Origin: an uncultured Prochlorococcus sp.
GTDB lineage: Bacteria; Cyanobacteriota; Cyanobacteriia; PCC-6307; Cyanobiaceae
Assembly: GCA_902535025.1 (NCBI GenBank)
Contig: CACARV010000003.1
Span: 1 to 41,087 of the forward strand
Direction of reading: 5' to 3'
DNA length: 41,087 nucleotides
Each line of letters starts with the position of its first letter. Positions within the stretch are counted from its first letter, which is position 1. The notes under the pieces were generated by a model that saw only the letters and a program-made list of their open reading frames with translations, searched no databases and was not told the origin of the DNA. The position numbers were made by a program, and so were the translations under genes. Shown here in pieces: positions 30,119 through 38,249 of this stretch.

Positions 30119-31663
30119 ATGACATTTGTCATTACTACCCCTTTATATTATGTAAATGATAAACCTCATTTAGGAAGCGTATATACAACAATAATTTGTG
30201 ATGCAATAGCCAGATACAAAAGACTTATAGGAGAAAATGTTACTTTTATCACAGGTGTTGATGAACATGGTTTAAAAATACAAAGAACAGCAAATGCAAA
30301 AGGCATTGATCCAAAGAAACATTGCGATGAAATCTCAGAAATCTTTAATGATAATTGGGAAAATTGGGATATATCCTTTGACAAATTCATAAGAACAAGT
30401 TCCAAAAATCATGAGCTGATTGTAAATGAATTTTATGAAAGAGTAAAAGCATCAGATGATATTTACATGGGAGTGCAAAAAGGTTGGTATTGTGTTGGTT
30501 GTGAAGAATTTAAAGACAATCCAGATAACTCATCAACATACAAGTGTCCCATACATCAAAAAAATTTAGAATGGAAAAATGAAGAAAATTTATTTTTTAG
30601 GCTTTCAAAATATCAAGAGCAAATAAAGGAAATAATTAACGAACCTTCCTTTATCGAGCCTATTGAAAGAAGGAATGAAATTATAAATTTTGTTTCCAAA
30701 GGTTTAAAAGATTTTTCAATATCAAGAACAAACGTTTCTTGGGGAATTCCAGTACCTGATTACAATAATCACACCTTTTATGTTTGGTTTGATGCTTTAC
30801 TTGGATATGTAAGTGCTATTAGTTCTGATTTAAAAGATCAATCACTGGAAAAATCAATTAATGGAGGTTGGCCAGCTGATATTCATTTAATTGGCAAAGA
30901 TATACTTAGATTTCATGCGGTCTATTGGCCTGCAATGCTCATTTCTGCTGGTATGAAAGTTCCTAAAAAAGTTCTAGGACATGGTTTTCTCACGAGAGAA
31001 GGTCATAAAATGGGTAAAAGTTTGGGGAATGTGCTTGATCCTGACTTATTACTTTCTAAATATGGAAATGATCCTGTAAGGTGGTATCTAATCAAAGATA
31101 TATCATTAGGCAATGATGGAGATTTTCAAGATAAAAGATTTGTTGACATTATCAATAATGACCTAGCTAATACAATAGGTAATCTACTAAATAGAACATC
31201 ATCTATGTCCAGAAAATGGTTTAAGAATAAAGTACCAATTAATGAAAAAATTTCAAGTAATAGTAAATTAGAGAACTTTGCCAAAATTGCAGTTGAAAAT
31301 TATATTCATAAATTTGATATTTACAAATTAGATCTAGCAGCTAATGAAGTACTAAGCCTAGCAATTAATACAAATTTATACTTAAACGACAATCAACCTT
31401 GGATGTTGATAAAGGACAAAGAAAATTTACCTCTTGTTAAAGAAATTATTTATAACGTCTTAGAGAGCACACGAATAATAGGATTATTATTACTACCTTT
31501 ATTGCCAGAGTTATCTTCAAAAATTAATGAACAACTTGGTTCTATTTATAAAAAGGAAAATTCTTGGAAAGAGCAATTAAGATGGGGACTTTTAATAAGC
31601 AATTCAAACCTTCCTAAACCCACTCCAATTATAAATAAGCTTGAGTATGAACAACATTTTTAG
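30119..31663 (+). CDS. metG: methionyl-tRNA synthetase
   Basis: TPLYYVNDKPHLGSVYTTI, GVDEHGLKIQ, GHKMGKSLGNVLDP. Confidence 0.97.
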   Translation: MTFVITTPLYYVNDKPHLGSVYTTIICDAIARYKRLIGENVTFITGVDEHGLKIQRTANAKGIDPKKHCDEISEIFNDNWENWDISFDKFIRTSSKNHELIVNEFYERVKASDDIYMGVQKGWYCVGCEEFKDNPDNSSTYKCPIHQKNLEWKNEENLFFRLSKYQEQIKEIINEPSFIEPIERRNEIINFVSKGLKDFSISRTNVSWGIPVPDYNNHTFYVWFDALLGYVSAISSDLKDQSLEKSINGGWPADIHLIGKDILRFHAVYWPAMLISAGMKVPKKVLGHGFLTREGHKMGKSLGNVLDPDLLLSKYGNDPVRWYLIKDISLGNDGDFQDKRFVDIINNDLANTIGNLLNRTSSMSRKWFKNKVPINEKISSNSKLENFAKIAVENYIHKFDIYKLDLAANEVLSLAINTNLYLNDNQPWMLIKDKENLPLVKEIIYNVLESTRIIGLLLLPLLPELSSKINEQLGSIYKKENSWKEQLRWGLLISNSNLPKPTPIINKLEYEQHF

Positions 31664-32270
31664 ATTAATATTTTTCCTTTCACTTTTTAGTTTTGGATGT
31701 TCACCTAATTTAATAGAAGAAAACAAGTTAATACAAAAAATTGATACCTTAAATATGAATATTTTTTCTAAAAGAGGTGATAAATTATATTCTATAACCA
31801 GTCCATATTCTAGTTTTGATAGCAATAAACTAGAATTCAAATTAAAAAATACAACTATAAATATTTTTAGCGGTAAAGAAGTTAAGTATATTATTAATGC
31901 AGATGAATCTACGTTATCGGATAATAATAAACTCCTTAAATTGATAGGAAATGTAAAATTGAAAACTCTAAAGCAAGATGAGGATATTCTATATGCAGAT
32001 ATTTTTAAATGGAATGTAGATGATAATAACTATTTATTAGAGGGAAATATAAAATTTGAAAATAATAATATCATGTTAAATTCAGGTAAAGCTATGTTAG
32101 GTGGGGATAATATAATTGAATTTTTTAATCCAGTAAAATATATAATAAAGGATGAAAATAACGGGAACAAATATGAAATTAACTCAGAAAATGCCTACTA
32201 TAATCTCAACACTGAATCCTTAAGTTTCAAAGCACAAGATAAAAGAGTTCGATCAATAATTTATTTTTAA
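31641..32270 (+). CDS. LptC-like LPS-export lipoprotein
   Basis: Lipobox-like FSFGCSPN; beta-rich repeat pattern (LIGNVKLKTLKQDEDILYADIFKWN) of LptC/OstA-type proteins. Confidence 0.75.
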   Translation: MSMNNIFRLIFFLSLFSFGCSPNLIEENKLIQKIDTLNMNIFSKRGDKLYSITSPYSSFDSNKLEFKLKNTTINIFSGKEVKYIINADESTLSDNNKLLKLIGNVKLKTLKQDEDILYADIFKWNVDDNNYLLEGNIKFENNNIMLNSGKAMLGGDNIIEFFNPVKYIIKDENNGNKYEINSENAYYNLNTESLSFKAQDKRVRSIIYF

Positions 32271-32893
32271 ATATTATATTTTGAAAAAATATTATTAATT
32301 TTCTTCGACCAGTTTTTTATCCATTTTTCATCAGACTTAGTAAAACACTTAGCACTCCATCCTCCTATCAATATAAAAGCTTTATTATTTATAGGCACAA
32401 CTAATATAGATGGAGTATCTTGACAAAAATTATTAAATTCATCTCTTCCTGGATAAAATTTTGTATTCGCTAATGATATTAATTTCATATCCTTTATAGA
32501 TCTCAGACATGTTTCTCCAGGGTTAAAATCATCTTTTGAAGTAATGCCTCTTCGCAAAATATTTACTCCATCATTGTGAATTAATATTGTTGCTGCAGCT
32601 GTTGAAGTTAATATCGCTTCAGATCCCCAAGCAAGTTCCTCAATAACTTCATCTGGAATTTTTTTGTCGAAGAGGAACTTATTTTCTCCTTTAAGATCAA
32701 CTTTCTCCCCGGCTAAAGGTTCAAACTCTTTAAATAAAAAACCTATCAAAATAATTAATAATGAAGATATTGCAGCCAATACCTGCGCTCTTTCCAGCTC
32801 AGGAGTAATGGTTTCTATTGAAAAGAAATTTGCTATTTGAAAAATAAAGATTATCGCACCAATTAATATCAAAGATTTACCATTAAATCCCAT
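32267..32893 (-). CDS. cofactor assembly of complex C subunit B (CCB2/CCB4-like)
   Basis: Two N-terminal TM segments and ELAWGSEAILTSTAAATILIHNDG resembling cyanobacterial CCB2/CCB4-type proteins. Confidence 0.75.
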   Translation of the reverse strand: MGFNGKSLILIGAIIFIFQIANFFSIETITPELERAQVLAAISSLLIILIGFLFKEFEPLAGEKVDLKGENKFLFDKKIPDEVIEELAWGSEAILTSTAAATILIHNDGVNILRRGITSKDDFNPGETCLRSIKDMKLISLANTKFYPGRDEFNNFCQDTPSILVVPINNKAFILIGGWSAKCFTKSDEKWIKNWSKKINNIFSKYNI

Positions 32894-33003
32894 ATATCGA
32901 ATATGATAATTTTGATTATTCTATTCAAAAATTATATTATGTAGTAAGTGTTTCATACTCAAACATCTAGTTTTTAATATATAATTAATCAAAACAATTT
33001 AAA

Positions 33004-33315
33004 ATGAAACTAAAAATAAATAAATTTCTATTTTCTGCTTTTATTTCAGGTTTTATATATATACTAGCCCCTACAGTTATTTATGCAGAAGGTTTAAGCA
33101 ATCTAAATAACTTTTTTGGTGTTACACAACAAAAGACTATTATCAATTACGAAAAAAGTCAGCCTTCATCTATAGACAACCCAGTAGTTGATCCAAATTT
33201 TAACGTCATGAGATCCAGTGATACTGAAAAATCTACTGCTACCTATATAGTTATTGGTTTATTAATTGCTGCTACCATTATTCCTTTAGCAACATGGTGG
33301 TATTTCTCTAAATAA
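33004..33315 (+). CDS. small hypothetical protein with signal-like N-terminus and C-terminal TM helix
   Basis: FLFSAFISGFIYILAPTVIYAEG and ATYIVIGLLIAATIIPLATWWYF. Confidence 0.75.
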   Translation: MKLKINKFLFSAFISGFIYILAPTVIYAEGLSNLNNFFGVTQQKTIINYEKSQPSSIDNPVVDPNFNVMRSSDTEKSTATYIVIGLLIAATIIPLATWWYFSK

Positions 33316-33325
33316 AAGAGAATAT

Positions 33326-33886
33326 ATGAAAAGCAAGGATTCAGATCTTAATGATCAATTATCTCATATTATTTTCATTACAGGAGGGACGAAAAGTGGT
33401 AAAAGTGAATTTTCAGAACACTTAGCAAAGGACATTAAGAACTTATCCTATGTCGCTTTATCTGAAAACAATCATGATGATAAAGAGTGGCAAGAAAAAA
33501 TAAATTTACATCGAAAAAGAAGACCAAAAGATTGGAAGTTAATTGAAACAACAGATCTTTTAAAGACTTTATGTCAAGAAGATGGTCCATTACTTATAGA
33601 CTCTATCGGTGGATTTGTATTGGAAAGTATAGAAAAAGAACCTAGTGAATGGTCAACAAAGATAGATTCATTAATAAGACTTTTAATTAAGAGAAAAAGC
33701 ATAACATTTATTGTTGGAGAACAAGTAGGTTGGAGTTTGGTCTCTGAATATAAAATTGGTAATATCTATATAGAGAGAATCGGGGAGCTTCAAAAGAAAA
33801 TAACAAAGATATCTAAAGATAATTGGCTTGCAATAAACGGAAGAGCAATCAAAATAGATGAAATAAGTTTAGAAATACCTAATTAA
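33326..33886 (+). CDS. cobU: adenosylcobinamide kinase / guanylyltransferase
   Basis: FITGGTKSGKSEFSEHLA P-loop, HRKRRPKDWKLIET, LIDSIGGFV. Confidence 0.93.
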   Translation: MKSKDSDLNDQLSHIIFITGGTKSGKSEFSEHLAKDIKNLSYVALSENNHDDKEWQEKINLHRKRRPKDWKLIETTDLLKTLCQEDGPLLIDSIGGFVLESIEKEPSEWSTKIDSLIRLLIKRKSITFIVGEQVGWSLVSEYKIGNIYIERIGELQKKITKISKDNWLAINGRAIKIDEISLEIPN

Positions 33887-33888
33887 AA

Positions 33889-34371
33889 TTGGAAGTCGCT
33901 CTTTACGAACCTAGAATACCTCAAAATACTGGTAACATTGCCAGGTCATGTGCTGCATTCAACATACCTTTAAATCTCATAGAACCTTTAGGATTTAACT
34001 TAGAAGATAAATATTTAAAAAGAGCAGGATTAGATTATTGGCCTTTAGTGACTGTAAATAAGTACGGAAATTTTGATGAATTATTAGAGTCAAAATCAAC
34101 AAAAAGAATAATTTCTTTTAGCAAAAAAAATGGATTGTATTTGAAGGATTTCATATTTCAGAAAGATGATGTTTTGCTATTTGGTAGAGAAGATTCAGGA
34201 TTACCAGATTGCATTATTAATAAAAGCGACTTTTTAATATCAATATTTATGCCAAATTTACAATCAGAAAACAATACTCAGAAAGGTGTTAGGAGTCTAA
34301 ATCTATCTGTTGCAGTTGGTATTGCTATATATGAGGCTCATAAACAAATAAATTTTCAAAATGGTAATTAA
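33889..34371 (+). CDS. trmL: tRNA (cytidine(34)-2'-O)-methyltransferase, SPOUT family
   Basis: VALYEPRIPQNTGNIARSCAAFN, LLFGREDSGLP, RSLNLSVAVGIAIYEA. Confidence 0.93.
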   Translation: MEVALYEPRIPQNTGNIARSCAAFNIPLNLIEPLGFNLEDKYLKRAGLDYWPLVTVNKYGNFDELLESKSTKRIISFSKKNGLYLKDFIFQKDDVLLFGREDSGLPDCIINKSDFLISIFMPNLQSENNTQKGVRSLNLSVAVGIAIYEAHKQINFQNGN

Positions 34372-34400
34372 GTGCAAATAATGCCTTACAATATTCCCAT

Positions 34401-34474
<74 letters not shown>

Positions 34475-34535
34475 CTCTAAATATTTTGCAATTAAAAAAT
34501 AGTCAAAATTTCTAAATGACCATAACAAGAAATTA

Positions 34536-34823
34536 ATGTTAAATTCGCCCATTAAAGTCTTAGATCATAAGAAAGCTAAAACTACATATCCAGAAGCAAG
34601 GATAATAGTTCTTGATGATAGTTTTAACACTTTTCAACATGTTGCAAATTCCCTTCTGACAATTATTCCAGGAATGAATGAAGAAAAGGCATGGCAACTA
34701 ACAATAAAAGTAGACAAGACAGGTTGCGCAGAAGTATGGAGAGGTAATTTAGAACAAGCAGAGCTATATCATGAGCAACTTATCAGCCAAGGATTAACAA
34801 TGGCTCCGATAGAAAAAATATAA
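34536..34823 (+). CDS. clpS: ATP-dependent Clp protease adaptor ClpS
   Basis: RIIVLDDSFNTFQHVANSLLTIIPGMNEEKAWQLTIKVDKTGCAEVWRGNLEQAELYHEQLISQGLTMAPIE. Confidence 0.93.
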   Translation: MLNSPIKVLDHKKAKTTYPEARIIVLDDSFNTFQHVANSLLTIIPGMNEEKAWQLTIKVDKTGCAEVWRGNLEQAELYHEQLISQGLTMAPIEKI

Positions 34824-34916
34824 TAATTATAAAAACTTAATATTTTACGATTACTATTATTCAATGAAATCTATCCTTGCAAGCAAAAATACAAAGCGAT
34901 ATTTAGTATTGGGATA

Positions 34917-35027
34917 GTTGATATCAGCATTGATGCAATATCAACAAAAATAATTATTTATCAAACTGGAGGATGGATGAACGGAGCTCAAGAGTTGTCT
35001 CTTAAGAAAGAAATAAACTATTTCTTT
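34917..35027. other. run of three consecutive hairpin-forming inverted repeats (candidate structured RNA)
   Basis: GTTGATAT-CA-GCA-TTGA-TGC-A-ATATCAAC (34917-34945); AAGAG-TTGT-CTCTT (about 34990-35003); AAAGAAATA-AAC-TATTTCTTT (35007-35027). Confidence 0.45.
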
Positions 35028-35131
35028 AACTAATTAATAAACTTTTATTTGATCTTTAATTATATCGAGTGAACTCGGATAGGTCTCTGACTAAATGTAC
35101 ACTCAAAATAGCTATTGAATGGAATGATAAT

Positions 35132-35144
35132 AGTGTGACACTAA
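35132..35144 (+). repeat. left arm of 13-bp inverted repeat around the RHH gene
   Basis: AGTGTGACACTAA; contains the RHH gene's stop codon. Confidence 0.7.
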
Positions 35145-35509
35145 TTATTAAAAATATTATTATTTTGCTCCATAATTTTCTTAAAATATTTAAACTCAAT
35201 AAATTCATGCATCATTCTTATATCATCAGAAAATACTTTTTTATTAACCATATAATCATTACCATTATCTGGGAATTCTTTGTTGTTAGGGTAAGATTCT
35301 TGTTCTAAAGAAAAATTTTTTAATTCCTTTTGAAAACCCTTTTTTTGATTAAAAGATTCGATTAAAACCCCTCTAGTTCTTAATGCTTCTTCAACCAATA
35401 AACCTGTAACTTTTGACTGACTAATTTCATTAACTCTACACAATTTATCAATAATTATCTGAACTTCTTCACTTGGCAAAAAACCAATTCTTTTCCTATG
35501 GGAGGGCAT
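35141..35509 (-). CDS. ribbon-helix-helix (CopG-like) DNA-binding protein
   Basis: KRIGFLPSEEVQIIIDKLCRVNEISQSKVTGLLVEEALRTRGVL RHH-like N-terminus; ATG at 35509 preferred over the track's GTG start at 35530. Confidence 0.75.
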   Translation of the reverse strand: MPSHRKRIGFLPSEEVQIIIDKLCRVNEISQSKVTGLLVEEALRTRGVLIESFNQKKGFQKELKNFSLEQESYPNNKEFPDNGNDYMVNKKVFSDDIRMMHEFIEFKYFKKIMEQNNNIFNN

Positions 35510-35520
35510 AATAATTAATT

Positions 35521-35555
35521 TTAGTGTCACACTTGCACATTATAAGTGTTGCACT
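35521..35555 (-). promoter_or_regulatory. putative autoregulatory promoter/operator: AGTGTCACACT (35523-35533), TATAAT (35539-35544, minus), AGTGTTGCACT (35545-35555)
   Basis: Two AGTGNNNCACT pseudo-palindromes with start positions 22 bp apart, on either side of a TATAAT hexamer upstream of the RHH gene. Confidence 0.6.
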
Positions 35556-35584
35556 ATATTTAATTTAAGTCAACTATTTTTGTT

Positions 35585-35737
35585 ATGCATATTTTAATTT
35601 TTCCTGCTGGATTTATCCTTTGGTATTTAGCTTATGAATCAAAACCTATTATTAACGATGAAGAGGTACTTCATTGGAAAGAGAAAAACTCAGATAAAAG
35701 AAATAAACTTTTAAATATAATTAATGAAAGCTTTTAG
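35585..35737 (+). CDS. small hydrophobic-N-terminus protein (50 aa, not in supplied ORF track)
   Basis: MHILIFPAGFILWYLAYESKPIINDEEVLHWKEKNSDKRNKLLNIINESF*; TM plus charged tail. Confidence 0.55.
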   Translation: MHILIFPAGFILWYLAYESKPIINDEEVLHWKEKNSDKRNKLLNIINESF

Positions 35738-35739
35738 AA

Positions 35740-35916
35740 CTAACTTCCAACAAATTTTGACCATTCCTTGTGTTTATAATCGAGATCTGAAATTAATTGT
35801 TTTTGATACGTTAATTTGAGTTGGTTTTCATTGAGAGATTTTTTTGTGATAATCATCTCTTTATAGAAAAAATTGGGATTGTTGTTTGAACTACCCATAT
35901 TTTTTTTGATGTCCAT
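35740..35916 (-). CDS. small hypothetical protein (58 aa, not in supplied ORF track)
   Basis: MDIKKNMGSSNNNPNFFYKEMIITKKSLNENQLKLTYQKQLISDLDYKHKEWSKFVGS*. Confidence 0.5.
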   Translation of the reverse strand: MDIKKNMGSSNNNPNFFYKEMIITKKSLNENQLKLTYQKQLISDLDYKHKEWSKFVGS

Positions 35917-36073
35917 AATTAATTTAACCTATTATTTTTATATGACATAACGACATTTAGTCTTAATACTTTTATATTCTCTTTATATTTCCTAAAATTT
36001 GTTTGCTACGTTTGTAAAAATATTAAATTATTAAATAAAAAAAGGTTATATTGAAGAAAATACATTTTTAATT

Positions 36074-36247
36074 ATGAATCTCAAGGAGAGAGGGATAACT
36101 GTTGGAGATTTACTAATCCTGTTAATTATAATTCTCACTTCTATATTTGTATTCAAATCATTAAACAGGGATAAGAAAACAACCCTAAATTATAATCAAC
36201 ATAGTATTTTTTTATCCAAAATTTATCTAAAAAACTCATCTCCATAA
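36074..36247 (+). CDS. small single-TM hypothetical protein (57 aa, not in supplied ORF track)
   Basis: MNLKERGITVGDLLILLIIILTSIFVFKSLNRDKKTTLNYNQHSIFLSKIYLKNSSP*; AAGGAGAG precedes the internal region, not the ATG, so start is uncertain. Confidence 0.6.
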   Translation: MNLKERGITVGDLLILLIIILTSIFVFKSLNRDKKTTLNYNQHSIFLSKIYLKNSSP

Positions 36248-36368
36248 ACAATTTCTAATTTTCATAAAAATTTTATTGGGAAACTTTAATTAAAGGTATT
36301 TGACTATTTCCGAATCTATTATTTGAATAAGGAATATTGATATTTTGTCAAAAGCTAAATTTATTTTT

Positions 36369-36536
36369 TTAATTAAAAGATCTTGAATTTTCCCATTTTA
36401 AATTATCTTTTAAATCATTGATATCATTTGATAGAGAAACTAAATTAACCATTTGCAAGATTTGAGTTTTATCTAGCCTATCAATAGCTATCAGATTATT
36501 AAGCATTATCAGAACAGATTTATCATTAATGTTCAT
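36369..36536 (-). CDS. small hypothetical protein
   Basis: MNINDKSVLIMLNNLIAIDRLDKTQILQMVNLVSLSNDINDLKDNLKWENSRSFN; ATG at 36536 preferred over track start 36623. Confidence 0.5.
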   Translation of the reverse strand: MNINDKSVLIMLNNLIAIDRLDKTQILQMVNLVSLSNDINDLKDNLKWENSRSFN

Positions 36537-36713
36537 TATTTGTTTTGAAAAATAGTATGTTCTTTGATGAAATAAGTTTATCTTAAAAATATAAAAATAA
36601 GTATAAAATTTATTCATATACATCCTTACTTATAAAATATTTAAAATTTTGAAAAAATAACCTTAAAGGTTAAATAGATAACTTAAGCTCACTTTCTTAC
36701 AAATTCGTTTATT

Positions 36714-36902
36714 GTGAAAAAAAACACAAAAATGAAAAAAAACTCTAGAAAAGAATTTCTTAATAGAGATGAAGTTAATGAGATGATTGAATCCGCTATT
36801 AGAAGACATAATAGAAGATCCACAATAATCTCAAGTGTACTTGGCTGGATACTTATAGGGGGTTACTCATTTGGACTTTTTCAAGCAGTACAAAGCGTTT
36901 AA
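36714..36902 (+). CDS. small single-TM hypothetical protein
   Basis: Basic N-terminus then STIISSVLGWILIGGYSFGLFQAVQSV TM helix. Confidence 0.65.
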   Translation: MKKNTKMKKNSRKEFLNRDEVNEMIESAIRRHNRRSTIISSVLGWILIGGYSFGLFQAVQSV

Positions 36903-36965
36903 CGAAGGCCTTATATAAAAAAGAAACCCAAAGATGATAGATTTATAATAGATTACGTTTTTATT

Positions 36966-37187
36966 ATGAGAGAATATATTGAGGTTAACCTTACAGTAAT
37001 TAGAAAATATTTAAAAAAAAGAAAAAAGGTTATATCAAAATTGAATAAAGCTTCAATAATGGAAGAATTCAAAGAATGGGCAAATAATCCAATACCGAAT
37101 ACAGAATCTATATGGACTTTACCTGACTTAACGAGCAACGAAAGGTTAAAAAACTTTTGTCGCTCAATTAAAAAAGAAATAAGTTAA
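36966..37187 (+). CDS. small hypothetical protein
   Basis: 73 aa, MREYIEVNLTVIRKYLKKRKKVISKLNKASIMEEFKEWANNPIPNTESIWTLPDLTSNERLKNFCRSIKKEIS. Confidence 0.6.
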   Translation: MREYIEVNLTVIRKYLKKRKKVISKLNKASIMEEFKEWANNPIPNTESIWTLPDLTSNERLKNFCRSIKKEIS

Positions 37188-37190
37188 TTA

Positions 37191-37349
37191 TCAACCACTT
37201 AGTTGAATATTATTTATCTTTAAGTAAAAATAGCCTGCAAAACCTACGATATTTAACAAGAAAACAAAAATCCAAGCACCTATTGGTTGCTCAGAATCGA
37301 GCTTTTTTATTTTAATTTTATTTTTAAATCTTTCAATGTAATTAGCCAT
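37191..37349 (-). CDS. small single-TM hypothetical protein (52 aa, not in supplied ORF track)
   Basis: MANYIERFKNKIKIKKLDSEQPIGAWIFVFLLNIVGFAGYFYLKINNIQLSG*. Confidence 0.6.
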   Translation of the reverse strand: MANYIERFKNKIKIKKLDSEQPIGAWIFVFLLNIVGFAGYFYLKINNIQLSG

Positions 37350-37653
37350 TTTATTAATAATTGAAAAGATATATTTTAATTATAGAGACCTGAACTTAGA
37401 AGGAATCTTAAATAAAAAAAAATTTCCATTAATTTGAATTTTTATTTTCGGTCCTATTTATAGGATATTTAATTAATTCCTTTTTGAGATTTTTTAAAAG
37501 TTTGTTGTGATTCAAAATTGTAAATTTTTTCGTGAAGGAAAAATGCCATTTCATTGAATAAGAAAAAAACTTGCTAATTTATTATTATTAAAATTATAAT
37601 ATTAATCAGGGTCATTAAGACCATTCATTATTCAAATAAGGACAAAATTTTTC

Positions 37654-38238
37654 ATGAGCTTAAGAGTTGGACAAGAAGCACCAGATTTCAGTGCTACAGC
37701 AGTATACGATCAAGAGTTTAAGGAGATTACACTTTCAGGTCTTAGGGGCAAATGGGTTGTTTTATTCTTTTACCCGTTAGATTTCACATTTGTATGTCCA
37801 ACAGAGATAACTGCCTTTAGTGATAGATATCAAGATTTCTCGTCACTCAATACTGAAATACTTGGGGTATCTGTTGATAGCAAACACTGTCATTTAGCTT
37901 GGATACAAACACCTAGAAATGAGGGTGGAATAGGAGATATTAACTACCCATTAGTTTCTGATTTAAAAAGAGAAATTTGTCAGGCATATAATGTACTTAA
38001 TGATGATGGAGAGGCCGATAGAGGTTTATTTCTAATCAATCCTGAGGGAATAGTTATGCATACGACCGTAAACAAAGCACCTGTAGGTAGAAATGTTGAT
38101 GAGACACTAAGAATCCTTCAAGGTTATCAATACGTTGCGGCAAACCCAGATGAAGTATGTCCAGCGAATTGGACTCCCGGAGAGAAAACAATGTTAGAAG
38201 ATCCCAAAGGTAGTAAGGAATATTTCTCAGCCCTATAA
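37654..38238 (+). CDS. 2-Cys peroxiredoxin
   Basis: [22 protein letters not shown] (peroxidatic Cys) and [17 protein letters not shown] (resolving Cys). Confidence 0.97.
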   Translation: MSLRVGQEAPDFSATAVYDQEFKEITLSGLRGKWVVLFFYPLDFTFVCPTEITAFSDRYQDFSSLNTEILGVSVDSKHCHLAWIQTPRNEGGIGDINYPLVSDLKREICQAYNVLNDDGEADRGLFLINPEGIVMHTTVNKAPVGRNVDETLRILQGYQYVAANPDEVCPANWTPGEKTMLEDPKGSKEYFSAL

Positions 38239-38249
38239 ACTATTATCAT

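Noticed and set aside
31604-31840. 78-aa minus-strand ORF overlapping metG/lptC-like genes
   Set aside because: Antisense to two supported genes.
35069-35308. 79-aa plus-strand ORF MNSDRSLTKCTLKIAIEWND...
   Set aside because: Mostly antisense to the better-supported RHH gene; low-complexity I/F-rich C-terminus.
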